Part shown: positions 10,423 through 22,520 of the stretch, in pieces | How positions within the stretch are numbered: position 1 is the stretch's first letter | Layout: the number at the start of each line of letters is the position of its first letter | Source of the DNA: Fredinandcohnia onubensis | GTDB taxonomy: Bacteria; Bacillota; Bacilli; Bacillales; Bacillaceae_L | Direction of reading: 5' to 3' | Assembly: GCF_031181385.1 (NCBI RefSeq) | Contig: NZ_JAPSKV010000003.1 | Span: 1-64,000, forward strand | DNA length: 64,000 bases | Program-made: the position numbers and the translations under genes | Notes under the pieces: generated by a model | What the model saw: the letters and a program-made list of their open reading frames with translations, nothing else | Database searches by the model: none | What the model was told of the DNA's origin: nothing

Positions 10423-10448
10423 AGGACTAGGGCACCCTAGTCCTTTTT
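10423..10448 (+). terminator. Rho-independent terminator
   Basis: AGGACTAGG-GCA-CCCTAGTCCTTTTT. Confidence 0.8.
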
Positions 10449-10550
10449 GCGTTCGGAGTGAACATTCATTAAGGGTGTTGGAGATGCTTCCAAATTATAG
10501 TTTAGTTGTGATACAATCTAAGGTATCTCAATTTGATGGGGGAATAGGTA

Positions 10551-11216
10551 GTGAACAAAAAAGAGTTTGCGGTAATAGGCCTTGGACGTTTTGGAGGTAG
10601 CATATGCCGCGCATTAAGTGATGAAGGCATGGAAGTCATGGCCATGGACCTTGATGAAGATAAAGTGAATGAATTTTCAACTATAGCATCTCATGCTGTT
10701 GTTGGCGATTCAACTGATGAATCAGTTCTCAAGAGCATAGGGATTCGAAATTTCGACTTAGTCATTGTTGCAATCGGGGACAATTTGAAAGCTAGTATAT
10801 TAACAACTATTATCCTAAAGGAATTAGGGGTTAAGCAAATTTGGGTGAAAGCACAAAATGACTATCATGAGAAAATTTTAAGTAAAATTGGAGCGGACCG
10901 GATTGTACATCCAGAGCGAGATATGGGAAAACGAATTGCCCATAATATTATCTCAAACAATGTCTTGGATTATCTGGAACTTTCAGATGAGCATAGTATT
11001 ATTGAAATTGTTGCAGGTAAAAAGATTGATGGGAAGTCTTTAATTGAATTAGATGTACGTGCGAAATATGGGGTAACCATCGTCGCAATGAAAAGAGGAA
11101 AAGACATCATTGTATCTCCATCAGCAACCGAGCAAATACATAAAGGGGATATTCTAATTATTATCGGGGCTGACACAGACATTAGCCGTTTCGAAAAAAA
11201 TCTAATCGAAGAATAA
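10551..11216 (+). CDS. ktrC: K+ uptake regulatory subunit KtrC (TrkA-N/TrkA-C, RCK)
   Basis: GTG start. VIGLGRFGGSICRALSDEGMEVMAMD, ILTTIILKELGV, SKIGADRIVHPERDMGKRIAHN. Confidence 0.92.
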   Translation: MNKKEFAVIGLGRFGGSICRALSDEGMEVMAMDLDEDKVNEFSTIASHAVVGDSTDESVLKSIGIRNFDLVIVAIGDNLKASILTTIILKELGVKQIWVKAQNDYHEKILSKIGADRIVHPERDMGKRIAHNIISNNVLDYLELSDEHSIIEIVAGKKIDGKSLIELDVRAKYGVTIVAMKRGKDIIVSPSATEQIHKGDILIIIGADTDISRFEKNLIEE

Positions 11217-11259
11217 AACGTCTCATCGTGAGGCGTTTTTTTATGGAGATATTAAAAAC

Positions 11260-11283
11260 CCACTGAGGAAAGCCTCAGTGGGT
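11260..11283 (-). terminator. Rho-independent terminator downstream of rnjA
   Basis: CCCACTGAGG-AAAG-CCTCAGTGGG; on the minus strand followed by TTTTT. Confidence 0.75.
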
Positions 11284-11319
11284 ATTAACATTGAATATTA
11301 CAAGGGTTAATGGTCTAGC

Positions 11320-12987
11320 TTATACCTCCATAATGATCGGTAAAATCATTGGACGGCGTTTTGTCTTTTCATATAGGAACGGTGCAAGTGTGTCTGTGAT
11401 TTCATTCTTAATCTCAGACCATTGGGTCGTGCGACGCTCCATTACTTTATTTAAATGCTTCGTAATAAGACTCTGTGCATCATTGATTAAATCTCCAGAC
11501 TCACGCATATACACAAATCCACGAGATATTAAGTCAGGTCCTGCAGCAATCTTAAAGTCCTTCATATTAATACTTACGACAACGATTACAAGGCCTTCCT
11601 CAGAAAGAATGCGGCGGTCTCGCAATACAATATTTCCGATATCACCAATACCACTACCATCGATATACACATTTCCTGATGGAATCTTACCTGCAACAGA
11701 TGCTTCATTCTCACTTAAAGCAAGCACCTCTCCATTGTCCATAATAAAGCAGTTCTCTTCAAACACACCACAATCTACAGCAGATTTCGCGTGCATCTTT
11801 TGCATCCGGTATTCACCATGAATTGGCATAAAATACTTTGGCTGCATAAGACGAAGCATTAATTTTTGCTCCTCTTGGCCACCGTGACCCGATGTATGGA
11901 TGTTACTTAGTGGTCCATGAATAACATCGGCGCCTGCGCGGTAAAGCATATTGATGATTCGACTAACACTCAGTGTATTCCCTGGAATAGGCGATGAGGA
12001 AAATACAACTGTGTCCCCAGGAATGATTTGAATTTGTCGGTGTGTACCATTTGCAATTCTTGAAAGGGCAGCCATTGGTTCCCCTTGGCTTCCAGTACAA
12101 AGAATAACAACCTTATTTGCTGGGAGACGGTTGATTTGGTTAGCATCAATAAACGTATCCTTTGGACATTGAATATAACCTAAATCATATCCAATTGTGA
12201 TTGCTGATTCCATACTTCTTCCAAATACTGCAATTTTTCGATCGTTTTGAACAGCGGCTTCAACCACCTGCTGTAGGCGATGAATATTAGATGCAAAAGT
12301 AGCAAAAATGATTCGACCATCTACAGTACGGAAAATATCCTGAATACTTTCTCCTACGCGTCTTTCAGACATTGTAAAATGTGGTATTTCAGCATTTGTA
12401 CTATCGGATAGTAAACATAGTACTCCATCTCTACCGATTTCCGCCATTTTTTGAAGGTTCGCTGGCTCCCCAACAGGAGTGAAATCAAATTTGAAATCTC
12501 CTGTATGGACGACTTGTCCAGGAGGGGTTTTTACAACAATTCCGTATGAATCTGGAATACTATGTGTTGTTCTAAAAAACGTAACCGATGTTTTACGGAA
12601 TTTTATAATGTCCTCTTCTTTAATTTCAATCAACTTTGCTTGGCGGAGTAGTCCGTGCTCTTCTAATTTGTTACGAATTAAACCTAGGGCAAGCTTACCT
12701 CCATAAATCGGTACATTGATTTCACGAAGTAAATACGGAATTCCACCAATATGATCCTCGTGACCGTGCGTAATGAATAAACCTTTAATCTTTTCTTCGT
12801 TCTTGACTAAATAGCTGTAATCAGGAATAACATAGTCGATTCCTAACAGCTCGTCCTCTGGGAATTTAATCCCAGCATCGATCAGGATAATTTCATCCTG
12901 AAACTGTACGCCATAAGTGTTTTTACCAATTTCCCCGAGTCCACCTAAGGCGAAAACAGCTGTTTGATCGTTCTTTACAAATTTCAT
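11320..12987 (-). CDS. rnjA: ribonuclease J1
   Basis: Beta-CASP metallo-beta-lactamase: [44 protein letters not shown]. Adjacent to rpoY. Confidence 0.95.
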   Translation of the reverse strand: MKFVKNDQTAVFALGGLGEIGKNTYGVQFQDEIILIDAGIKFPEDELLGIDYVIPDYSYLVKNEEKIKGLFITHGHEDHIGGIPYLLREINVPIYGGKLALGLIRNKLEEHGLLRQAKLIEIKEEDIIKFRKTSVTFFRTTHSIPDSYGIVVKTPPGQVVHTGDFKFDFTPVGEPANLQKMAEIGRDGVLCLLSDSTNAEIPHFTMSERRVGESIQDIFRTVDGRIIFATFASNIHRLQQVVEAAVQNDRKIAVFGRSMESAITIGYDLGYIQCPKDTFIDANQINRLPANKVVILCTGSQGEPMAALSRIANGTHRQIQIIPGDTVVFSSSPIPGNTLSVSRIINMLYRAGADVIHGPLSNIHTSGHGGQEEQKLMLRLMQPKYFMPIHGEYRMQKMHAKSAVDCGVFEENCFIMDNGEVLALSENEASVAGKIPSGNVYIDGSGIGDIGNIVLRDRRILSEEGLVIVVVSINMKDFKIAAGPDLISRGFVYMRESGDLINDAQSLITKHLNKVMERRTTQWSEIKNEITDTLAPFLYEKTKRRPMILPIIMEV

Positions 12988-12993
12988 AATTCA

Positions 12994-13203
12994 TCAAATC
13001 TCCAATACATTATAATCTTCATTTAGTTGCTCATACTCAAGATAGGCCCCTTCCACCTTTTGAATATATTCAATGTTAAATTTCCGTTCCTTTAATTTTT
13101 GGCGGACCTCAACTTGAGATTCTGCTTCAATATACAAAGTTTTTGTATGTTCTCTTACTGGAACTTCTAATACATCCTCTTGGTAGTAAACTTTAAAAAT
13201 CAT
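12994..13203 (-). CDS. rpoY: RNA polymerase epsilon subunit
   Basis: MIFKVYYQEDVLEVPVREHTKTLYIEA; immediately upstream of rnjA as in Bacillus. Confidence 0.9.
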   Translation of the reverse strand: MIFKVYYQEDVLEVPVREHTKTLYIEAESQVEVRQKLKERKFNIEYIQKVEGAYLEYEQLNEDYNVLEI

Positions 13204-13403
13204 TGCCAAATCTCTCCTTAATTTCCGAAAGTTAGAGTAACTTTTTCTATTATATAAAAATATAACAAGTTTTTCATGTTTTTTCTTGCTTTTCCTAAAT
13301 ATTTCTTACACCTTGCATTTGCTAATAGGTAAAAAGAGGGGGTTAGATTAGGGGTTACTATGTATTTTTTGTAAAAATAACTCAACCGTACACCTAAAAG
13401 TAT

Positions 13404-13409
13404 ATTATA
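13404..13409 (-). promoter_or_regulatory. putative extended -10 promoter for rpoY-rnjA
   Basis: Minus strand reads ATGG-TATAAT (TGn extended -10). No strong -35. Gives a ~190-nt leader before rpoY. Confidence 0.45.
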
Positions 13410-13514
13410 CCATTGAAGAGCATGATAGTACATAACAAGCCCTCCATAACGAAGGGCTCTAGTCGTTATTATTAGCTCTAGCTTCATTAGGTGGCAAGTT
13501 TTTTGCTATAAATT

Positions 13515-13586
13515 CCTACGCAATTGATTTCCTTTTTAATAAATCTTGCCACTGCTTAATTAATTTTTTCCGTAACTTTTTTAGCA
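13515..13586 (-). CDS. putative small basic peptide, 23 aa (MLKKLRKKLIKQWQDLLKRKSIA)
   Basis: Unlisted ORF. Minus-strand AAAAAAGGAGATAATAGTC-ATG gives a well-placed RBS. Stop TAG. Coordinates read by hand. Confidence 0.45.
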
Positions 13587-13783
13587 TGACTATTATCTCC
13601 TTTTTTCTCAAACTTTAAACATTTCAAGAACGTTGCTTTTGGGTTTAAGTTTTGTCCTTATTATGTGGAAAAAAGGGTCAAATTATCATAGCTAATAAAA
13701 GAAAGGTAAATAGAATGAAAATGAATAAGTCAGGTCTTCTTAACAAATAGCATCTATATACTTAGCACATCAATACTTACTTT

Positions 13784-14347
13784 CTAACGTTCGATAGGAA
13801 TCGCGTTGTCTGGTTCAGCAAACGGATTTTCCTGATTGATATGATCGTAGAACATAACTCCATTTAAGTGATCTATCTCGTGCTGAAAACATATAGCAGG
13901 TAAACCTTTTAGTTTCACAATCACTTCCTCGCCTTCAATGGTGGTTCCTTTTACCTTGATTTTCGAGTAGCGCGGTACATATCCTGGTACAGCTCTGTCA
14001 ACGGATAAACAGCCTTCGCCGCTTGTTAGATAACTCTTGTTAATAGAATGACTAATAATCTTTGGATTAAACAAAGCATAACTGTGTAGCTCATCATTCT
14101 CATCTTTTAAATGGACAGCAATCATACGTTTTGACACATTAATCTGCGGTGCAGCAAGCCCTATGCCTGGTCTTAATCCGTATTTTTCAGCAATTTCAGG
14201 GTTCTGACTGTTTTTCACATATTCTAATAGTTCTTCTAATATTTTGCGGTCTTCCGCTGATGCCGGTAATGGAACCTCATCTGCAACCTTCCGTAATGTT
14301 GGATGTCCTTCCCGGATAATATTATCCATTGTTATCACATTTATCAC
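13784..14347 (-). CDS. def: peptide deformylase
   Basis: GIGLAAPQI, EGCLS, QHEIDHLNG motifs. Start may be internal (MDNIIREGHP). Defines a B. subtilis DefB-like protein. Confidence 0.92.
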   Translation of the reverse strand: MINVITMDNIIREGHPTLRKVADEVPLPASAEDRKILEELLEYVKNSQNPEIAEKYGLRPGIGLAAPQINVSKRMIAVHLKDENDELHSYALFNPKIISHSINKSYLTSGEGCLSVDRAVPGYVPRYSKIKVKGTTIEGEEVIVKLKGLPAICFQHEIDHLNGVMFYDHINQENPFAEPDNAIPIER

Positions 14348-14533
14348 TTCCTGATCTTGATGCTTATATTTATTATAAGTTTAACAAAGCTTTTTTCATT
14401 TTTAAATATAAATGTAGCCCTCTAGCCCGTTCTAAAGCATGTACTAACTCATATATTTAGGTGAAACCTAAAAATATGTTATGAAATCGTATTATAATAT
14501 AGTATATTTGAAGTATCTAAGGGGGAGCAGATA

Positions 14534-15202
14534 GTGAAAAATAATTCGTTAAAAATTGTATTTCTTTGTATTTGTATGAGTTTTCTCTTAATGGGGTGTA
14601 TGGGCGGTCCCACACCTGAAGAACAGATTTATGAGACATTAGAAAAAGTGGTTGCAGTAGAAAAGGACTTTGAAGAGCAACAAAACCCATTAGTGGAGCT
14701 TGAGAAAAAAGAGAAAGAGCTTTACGATGAAATTTTAACATTGGGTATGAAAGAATTTGATCAGATTGTTTCTTTATCAAAGGATGCATTAGCAATTGTC
14801 GGTGATCGCGAAACTAGAATTAACAATGAACAAAAGAGTATCGAAGCCTCCAAGAAGGAATTTCAAAAGGTCGATGCACTTATTTCTGAAATTAAAGAGG
14901 ACAGTGTAAAGGAAGAAGCGAATGAACTAGTCTCGTTAATGAACGAACGCTATGAAAGCTATGAAGATTTATACACTGTATATAAAGAAGCAATAGAGCA
15001 TGATAAAAAACTTTATGAAATGTTTCAAAATGAAGAATTAACATTGGATGAATTAGAACAACAAATTAATCTTATAAATGAAACCTACGAAAAAGTAGTT
15101 GCAGCTAATGAAACGTTTAACAAATTGACAGATCAATACAACAAAGCGAAGGTTACTTTTTATCAAAATGCTGGACTAGAAGTTGTCTTTAAAGAGGAAT
15201 AA
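14534..15202 (+). CDS. ykyA: YkyA family lipoprotein
   Basis: GTG start, lipobox LLMGC. Lies between def and pdhA as in B. subtilis. Confidence 0.8.
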   Translation: MKNNSLKIVFLCICMSFLLMGCMGGPTPEEQIYETLEKVVAVEKDFEEQQNPLVELEKKEKELYDEILTLGMKEFDQIVSLSKDALAIVGDRETRINNEQKSIEASKKEFQKVDALISEIKEDSVKEEANELVSLMNERYESYEDLYTVYKEAIEHDKKLYEMFQNEELTLDELEQQINLINETYEKVVAANETFNKLTDQYNKAKVTFYQNAGLEVVFKEE

Positions 15203-15732
15203 TAAATAATAACTGTGTGAAAGGGCTATCAGTGTCGATAGCCTTTTTGTTTTGGCTATTTTAGGGCATAATCCGGAGTAGTATTTTAAAAAATCATTCT
15301 ACAAGAAAGGTTTTTATAGTACAGGTCGAAAATGTGTACTGATACAGTTTTTAAAAATGGGAATTTATACAAAAATAAAAAAAGTTGTGGACAAGTAATA
15401 AAACAGTAAACAAACAATTTGACGTGTGTCTTACGTTGTTGTAAACTTGGAAATGGATAGGGAGCAGTTGTATTAATTGCTTTACTAAAATAATTAATAC
15501 AGCTTCATTTAGGAGTCAGAATATCCTTTTCGAGCATGACAATAAAGTTATTACATCTAAAGACTACGTTCCAATGGATAAAAAATGTCTTTGAAAAGAT
15601 ATATTTTTGGGTAACCTAATGCTGTATGTTTTGTATCATTCTTAACTTTATACTTGGTTTCTTCACCATCATAAAGTTAAAGCCCCTTGCTAAAAATGGT
15701 CAGGGTGCGTTTGATTAAAGAAAATAGGGTAA

Positions 15733-16860
<1,128 letters not shown>

Positions 16861-16863
16861 GCC

Positions 16864-17841
16864 ATGGCGCAAATGACAATGATTCAAGCAATCACTGATG
16901 CGTTACGCACAGAATTAAAGAATAACCCAGATGTCTTAGTTTTCGGTGAAGACGTTGGAGTTAACGGCGGTGTGTTCCGTGCTACTGAAGGTCTTCAGGC
17001 TGAATTCGGTGAAGATCGCGTGTTTGATACACCACTAGCTGAATCAGGTATTGGTGGTCTTGCTGTTGGTCTAAGCTTACAAGGCTACCGTCCAGTTCCA
17101 GAAATCCAGTTCTTTGGATTTGTCTATGAGGTTATTGATTCTATTAGTGGTCAATTAGCTCGTATGCGTTATCGTTCAGGTGGTCGTTACAATGCTCCAG
17201 TAACGATTCGTTCACCATTTGGTGGCGGTGTACATACACCAGAACTACACGCAGATAGCTTAGAAGGTTTAATGGCACAGCAACCTGGTCTAAAGGTTGT
17301 TATTCCATCAACACCTTATGATGCAAAAGGACTATTAATTTCCGCAATTCGCGATAACGACCCTGTTGTCTTCCTTGAGCATATGAAGCTTTATCGTTCA
17401 TTCCGCCAGGAGGTTCCAGAGGGTGAATATACAATTGAACTTGGGAAAGCAGAAGTTAAGCGCGAAGGTACAGACATCACTATGATTTCGTATGGTGCGA
17501 TGGTACATGAGTGCTTAAAAGCTGCAACTGAGTTAGAAAAAGAGGGCATTTCTGCAGAAGTTATTGACTTACGTACAGTAAGCCCATTAGATATTCCAAC
17601 AATCATTAGTTCTGTTGAAAAAACAGGACGAGCTATCGTTGTTCAAGAGGCACAAAAACAAGCTGGAATTGCAGCTAACGTTGTTGCTGAAATCAACGAT
17701 CGTGCAATCTTAAGTTTAGAAGCTCCAGTATTACGTGTAGCTGCAGCTGATACAGTATATCCGTTCTCTCAAGCAGAATCAGTTTGGTTACCAAACTTCA
17801 AGGATGTAATTGAAACTGCAAAGAAAGTATTAAACTTCTAA
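16864..17841 (+). CDS. pdhB: pyruvate dehydrogenase E1 beta
   Basis: [19 protein letters not shown]..., transketolase family; operon context. Confidence 0.95.
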   Translation: MAQMTMIQAITDALRTELKNNPDVLVFGEDVGVNGGVFRATEGLQAEFGEDRVFDTPLAESGIGGLAVGLSLQGYRPVPEIQFFGFVYEVIDSISGQLARMRYRSGGRYNAPVTIRSPFGGGVHTPELHADSLEGLMAQQPGLKVVIPSTPYDAKGLLISAIRDNDPVVFLEHMKLYRSFRQEVPEGEYTIELGKAEVKREGTDITMISYGAMVHECLKAATELEKEGISAEVIDLRTVSPLDIPTIISSVEKTGRAIVVQEAQKQAGIAANVVAEINDRAILSLEAPVLRVAAADTVYPFSQAESVWLPNFKDVIETAKKVLNF

Positions 17842-17991
17842 TATATAACCAATCAATCAAGGATTAACTATCCTTTTCGGAATAAATAAGCCTGCGGCGT
17901 ATGAGAGTTCAACTAGATAAAATTTTCAACAATGTAGACATGCGCCAAGGCATCTTTGAAAAGAAACTAACAATTTTAGGAGGCGAAAACC

Positions 17992-19290
17992 GTGGCATTT
18001 GAATTTAAGTTGCCAGATATCGGTGAAGGTATCCATGAAGGTGAAATCGTAAAATGGTTTGTAAAACCAGGCGATGAAGTAAATGAGGACGATGTTCTAT
18101 GCGAGGTCCAAAATGATAAAGCAGTAGTAGAAATCCCTTCTCCAGTTAAAGGGAAAGTACTTGAAGTACTTGTAGAAGAAGGAACTGTTGCAATTGTAGG
18201 GGATACGCTAATTAAGTTTGATGCTCCTGGATATGAGGACCTTAAATTTAAAGGCGATGAATCTGACGAAGCTCCTAAACAAGAACAAGCTCAGGAAGAA
18301 CAACCAGCTGAGGCTGCACAAGAAGCAACAGCACCTTCTGCAGACGTTGATGAAAATCGTCGTATCATTGCTATGCCTTCTGTTCGTAAATATGCAAGAG
18401 AAAAAGGAATTGACATCAAAAAGGTTGCAGGAAGTGGCGAAAATGGTAGAATAATGAAGTCGGATATTGATGCGTTCACTTCTGGCGGTGCACCTGTTGT
18501 TACAGAAACACCTGCAGCTGAAGCTCCAAAAGCAACAGCGGCAGAAGCTGCGACAGCTCCTGCAAAACAACCAATTCCTGCGGGCGAATACCCTGAAACT
18601 CGTGAAAAGATGAGTGGAATTCGTAAAGCAATCGCTAAAGCAATGGTTAACTCAAAACACACAGCTCCACATGTTACATTAATGGACGAAGTAGATGTGA
18701 CAGAGTTGGTTGCACACCGTAAGAAATTTAAGGCTGTTGCAGCTGAAAAAGGTATTAAATTAACATACCTACCATATATCGTGAAAGCTTTAACTGCAGC
18801 TTTACGTGATTTCCCTGCGTTAAATACATCACTTGATGATGCAACTAGCGAAATTATTCATAAGCACTACTTCAATATTGGTATTGCTGCTGATACAGAA
18901 AAAGGTCTTCTTGTTCCTGTGGTTAAAGATGCGGATCGTAAGTCAATTTTCTCTATCTCTAATGAAATCAATGAATTAGCTGGAAAAGCTCGTGATGGCA
19001 AGTTAGCTCCTAATGAAATGAAAGGTGCTTCATGTACCATCAGTAACATTGGTTCAGCAGGTGGACAATGGTTCACTCCTGTTATTAACCACCCAGAAGT
19101 TGCTATCTTAGGAGTAGGCCGAATTGCAGAGAAGCCTGTTGTTAAAAATGGTGAAATTGTTGTAGCTCCAGTCCTTGCTTTATCATTAAGCTTTGACCAC
19201 CGTATGATTGATGGTGCTACTGCACAGAACGCACTCAACCAAATCAAACGTTTGTTAAATGATCCACAATTATTATTAATGGAGGCGTAA
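17992..19290 (+). CDS. pdhC: dihydrolipoamide acetyltransferase E2
   Basis: Lipoyl domain ([11 protein letters not shown]), PSBD ([15 protein letters not shown]), catalytic SFDHRMIDG. Confidence 0.95.
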   Translation: MAFEFKLPDIGEGIHEGEIVKWFVKPGDEVNEDDVLCEVQNDKAVVEIPSPVKGKVLEVLVEEGTVAIVGDTLIKFDAPGYEDLKFKGDESDEAPKQEQAQEEQPAEAAQEATAPSADVDENRRIIAMPSVRKYAREKGIDIKKVAGSGENGRIMKSDIDAFTSGGAPVVTETPAAEAPKATAAEAATAPAKQPIPAGEYPETREKMSGIRKAIAKAMVNSKHTAPHVTLMDEVDVTELVAHRKKFKAVAAEKGIKLTYLPYIVKALTAALRDFPALNTSLDDATSEIIHKHYFNIGIAADTEKGLLVPVVKDADRKSIFSISNEINELAGKARDGKLAPNEMKGASCTISNIGSAGGQWFTPVINHPEVAILGVGRIAEKPVVKNGEIVVAPVLALSLSFDHRMIDGATAQNALNQIKRLLNDPQLLLMEA

Positions 19291-19296
19291 TACAAC

Positions 19297-20706
19297 ATGG
19301 TAGTAGGAGATTTCCCAATTGAAACAGACACAATAGTTATTGGTGCTGGACCTGGTGGATATGTTGCAGCGATCCGTGCTGCACAACTAGGACAAAAAGT
19401 TACGATTGTAGAGAAAGACACTGTTGGTGGTGTTTGTCTTAACGTTGGATGTATCCCTTCTAAGGCGCTAATCTCCGCTGGACACCGTTATGAAACAGCT
19501 AAGAATTCTGAATCAATGGGAATCAAAGCTGAAAATGTAACACTTGATTTTTCAAAAGTTCAAGCTTTTAAAGATAGTGTTGTTAAGAAATTAACTGGTG
19601 GAGTTGCAGGACTATTAAAAGGTAATAAGGTTGAAGTTGTAAAAGGGGAAGCATATTTTGTAGATGCAAACTCTTTACGTGTTATGAGTGATAACGCTGC
19701 ACAAACTTACAATTTTAAAAATGCAATTATTGCTACAGGTTCTCGTCCAATCGAAATACCATCTTTTAAATATTCAAAACGTGTTCTTGATTCAACTGGC
19801 GCACTTGGACTTAAGGATGTACCAGAAAAAATCGTCGTAATCGGCGGTGGTGTAATTGGTATTGAACTTGGTGGTGCTTATGCAAACTTTGGATCACAAG
19901 TAACAATTCTAGAGGGAGCAGATGACATCCTTCTTGGTTTTGAAAAGCAAATGACTTCTATTGTTAAAAAGAACCTTAAGAAAAAGGGTGCGGAAATCAT
20001 CACGAAGGCTCTTGCTAAAGGTGTAGAAGAGACTGAAAATGGTGTAACAGTAAAGTATGAAGCAAAAGGCGAAGAACATTCAATTGACGCAGACTATGTA
20101 TTCGTTATGGTAGGTCGTCGTGCTAATACAGATGAGCTTGGTTTAGAGCTTGCTGGTGTTAAAATGAATGAAAGAGGCGTAATTGAGATCGATAAACAAT
20201 GCCGTACAAGTGTAAGTAACATCTACGCAATCGGTGATATTGTTCCTGGACCTCAATTAGCTCATAAAGCTTCATACGAAGGTAAAATTGCAGCAGAAGC
20301 AATTGCTGGTGAGCCATCAGAAATCGACTACTTAGGCATTCCTGCTGTTGTATTCTCTGAACCTGAACTAGCGACAGTTGGATACAATGAGCAACAAGCA
20401 AAAGACGAAGGAATTGAAATTGTAGCAGCTAAATTCCCATATGCTGCAAATGGTCGTGCGCTTGCACTAGAGGCAACTGACGGTTTTGTAAAGTTAATCA
20501 CTCGTAAAGAGGATGGACTACTAATCGGTGCTCAGGTAGCTGGGGAAAGTGCATCAGATATTATTTCTGAGTTAGGTCTTGCTATTGAAGCTGGTATGAC
20601 AGCTGAAGATATCGCAATGACAATTCATGCCCACCCAACTCTAGGTGAAATTACAATGGAAGCAGCAGAAGTTGCTTTAGGATCTCCAATTCACATTGTG
20701 AAATAA
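19297..20706 (+). CDS. pdhD: dihydrolipoamide dehydrogenase E3
   Basis: [40 protein letters not shown]. Confidence 0.95.
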   Translation: MVVGDFPIETDTIVIGAGPGGYVAAIRAAQLGQKVTIVEKDTVGGVCLNVGCIPSKALISAGHRYETAKNSESMGIKAENVTLDFSKVQAFKDSVVKKLTGGVAGLLKGNKVEVVKGEAYFVDANSLRVMSDNAAQTYNFKNAIIATGSRPIEIPSFKYSKRVLDSTGALGLKDVPEKIVVIGGGVIGIELGGAYANFGSQVTILEGADDILLGFEKQMTSIVKKNLKKKGAEIITKALAKGVEETENGVTVKYEAKGEEHSIDADYVFVMVGRRANTDELGLELAGVKMNERGVIEIDKQCRTSVSNIYAIGDIVPGPQLAHKASYEGKIAAEAIAGEPSEIDYLGIPAVVFSEPELATVGYNEQQAKDEGIEIVAAKFPYAANGRALALEATDGFVKLITRKEDGLLIGAQVAGESASDIISELGLAIEAGMTAEDIAMTIHAHPTLGEITMEAAEVALGSPIHIVK

Positions 20707-20716
20707 TAAATGTAAA

Positions 20717-20747
20717 AAATCGCTCCGAATTCGGGGCGATTTTTTTA
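20717..20747 (+). terminator. Rho-independent terminator of pdh operon
   Basis: AATCGCTCCGAATTCGGGGCGATTTTTTT. Confidence 0.85.
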
Positions 20748-20748
20748 C

Positions 20749-21141
20749 TTATTTTTTTGAACTAGTTGAAGTCGACAAGACGTTTTCAAGGGGAATGATA
20801 ATTTCTTCCTTGTCAACATTCCCTTCAATTTTTTCAAGGACTTTATTTTGTTCAATAATCAATAAAGAAGGATATTCTTCAATCTTATACTTCGTATACA
20901 ATCTATTATCTTCAGAAGAAACAACCTTCATATTTGCGATTTCAGTGGGGAATTTATTTCTAAGCTCCAGTAAGGCATCATAATAATTACTTTCATTGTG
21001 AAGATTATCTTCATCGGAAAAAAAGATGATTTGTTTTTCATCTATTTCTGGCAATGTAGGCTGCGTTTGGTATGAAGAACATGAGGAAAGGAAAATAAAA
21101 GAAAGTATGATTAGGGTAAATGCTTTCATTTTGTTAATCAC
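20749..21141 (-). CDS. small lipoprotein with thioredoxin-like tail (Slp-like?)
   Basis: Lipobox FLSSCSS. Locus equivalent to slp of B. subtilis (pdhD-slp-SR1-speA), but on the minus strand here. Confidence 0.6.
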   Translation of the reverse strand: MINKMKAFTLIILSFIFLSSCSSYQTQPTLPEIDEKQIIFFSDEDNLHNESNYYDALLELRNKFPTEIANMKVVSSEDNRLYTKYKIEEYPSLLIIEQNKVLEKIEGNVDKEEIIIPLENVLSTSTSSKK

Positions 21142-21393
21142 TCTTCCATAAAATAGTCAAAAATATAGGTCTTTACATCTAAATTTGATAATACAAAACA
21201 CCTATTTTTCAATTTAAATTCATTTTATCATGTATTCATAAAATTCTTTCCAATGTCATCGATTTGTTACATAAATGAAAAATACTACCATATTTCTGTG
21301 CATATTAATTAATATAGTAAATAGAAATTCATAGAGACAAGCATGCGTACGTGGTCTTAGTTCCTTTATTGCAGATAAAAGGGGAGTTTCTTC

Positions 21394-21633
21394 ATGAAGG
21401 TATATGTAATTGGATTAATCCAGGTATTAATATGGAGTACATTTTCTTTGGTTACATGGTTATCACGTTCCGATAGTCTATTTGTGAAAGGTATTTTATT
21501 AGTGATCTTTTGTTATCTTGCTTTTTTAATTGCTAACAAAATTGGATTAACACGAAAGAGTTCCTTCTTGATTACGGCTATTTCATTTTTCTGTTTTTTC
21601 TCATTTGAAAAGGTTTTTTGGGCATTTACATAA
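21394..21633 (+). CDS. small membrane protein, unknown function
   Basis: 79 aa with hydrophobic segments. RBS AAAAGGGGAG. Followed by a terminator-like hairpin. Confidence 0.6.
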   Translation: MKVYVIGLIQVLIWSTFSLVTWLSRSDSLFVKGILLVIFCYLAFLIANKIGLTRKSSFLITAISFFCFFSFEKVFWAFT

Positions 21634-21681
21634 AAAAGACCACATCTTAATGATATGGCCTTTTCTTACTTCCTTAAATGG

Positions 21682-22119
21682 TTATTTTCGTTTGTAAAAA
21701 TACATAATTCTTCCGTTAAAAAGATGTAATTCTCCTTCAAGTTTTTTGGCTAGAAACTTGCAGAACTCATTAGCTTTTCCTTTATCGCCAGTTGTTGACA
21801 CTTGTGGAAGGGTGACTTGGATATAGGATTGCTGTATTTGTTCACCTTTTTCTGCTTCAAGTTCCTCTTGGCCGACGCCCACGACGATCGCATTATATTT
21901 TTGTTGATTGGATTTTAGATAAAACCAATTATGTTCTTGGTTTATCTCTTTTATGTCGTATGGAAAGGCAGCGTTGTCGTAATCCCAATCAAGCTGCTGT
22001 CCCGTTTTACTTGTAATTTCCTTGTAATAGCTAAAGAGATCTTTTACATCATCTAGTGATAAACTTTGTGTGTTTGATGCTGGAACAAGCTTTATGAATG
22101 CGTTTTCCAAACTTTTCAC
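21682..22119 (-). CDS. conserved hypothetical protein (DUF1885-like)
   Basis: 145 aa ORF. Family assignment from recalled similarity only. Confidence 0.55.
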   Translation of the reverse strand: MKSLENAFIKLVPASNTQSLSLDDVKDLFSYYKEITSKTGQQLDWDYDNAAFPYDIKEINQEHNWFYLKSNQQKYNAIVVGVGQEELEAEKGEQIQQSYIQVTLPQVSTTGDKGKANEFCKFLAKKLEGELHLFNGRIMYFYKRK

Positions 22120-22291
22120 TCCTACTCCAGATTGATTAATTATGTATGTTTTTATCTCTAAGTTACTACTATTCTAGCATTTAATGGGTAATACTTACAA
22201 CTTTCTGTTATATGACGTGAATATGCATCGTAATTCAACAAGTATGATAAAAAACAACTAAAAATAATTTAAAATGATATACAATTAACTA

Positions 22292-22320
22292 TTGACGAAC
22301 CAATTGTGTCATACTATTAT
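22292..22320 (+). promoter_or_regulatory. SR1 promoter with embedded CcpN-like operator
   Basis: TTGACG-17 nt-TATTAT. TGTGTCATACT (22305-22315) matches the recalled CcpN consensus TRTGHYATAYW at all positions. Confidence 0.75.
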
Positions 22321-22390
22321 ATAAATAACATAACATAAAACGTTTTCAAAGGAAGTTTAGTAATCTACTTTTCGAAAGGGGCTTTGAATA

Positions 22391-22507
22391 ATGGGTACAA
22401 TCATCTGTCAAACTTGTAGTGAAACAATTGAACATTTTGAGTATGAGAAGGTTACAACACTTTATTCAACTTGCGACCACTGCGATTGCAATCACGAAGA
22501 GAAATAA
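22391..22507 (+). CDS. sr1P: GapA-binding peptide SR1P (38 aa)
   Basis: MGTIICQTCSETIEHFEYEKVTTLYSTCDHCDCNHEEK with RBS GAAAGGGG. Below the ORF-track length cut-off. Confidence 0.88.
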   Translation: MGTIICQTCSETIEHFEYEKVTTLYSTCDHCDCNHEEK

Positions 22508-22520
22508 CTTTATAAAAAAT

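Noticed and set aside
11291-11821. 176-aa plus-strand ORF
   Set aside because: Lies antisense inside rnjA. Serine/isoleucine-rich translation without recognisable motifs; coding signal belongs to RNase J1.
13218-13487. 89-aa minus-strand ORF upstream of rpoY
   Set aside because: Spans a likely promoter and leader. Composition (KYIVTPNLTPSFYLLANARCKKYLGK) has no family signal and it runs through the -10-like TATAAT.
18208-18662. Antisense ORFs (120 aa and 123 aa) within pdhC
   Set aside because: Cys/Phe/Arg-rich or Ala/Ser-rich translations arise from the reverse of the E2 linker; no independent RBS or family match.
18867-19421. 184-aa minus-strand ORF across pdhC/pdhD
   Set aside because: Opposite-strand shadow of two well-supported genes.
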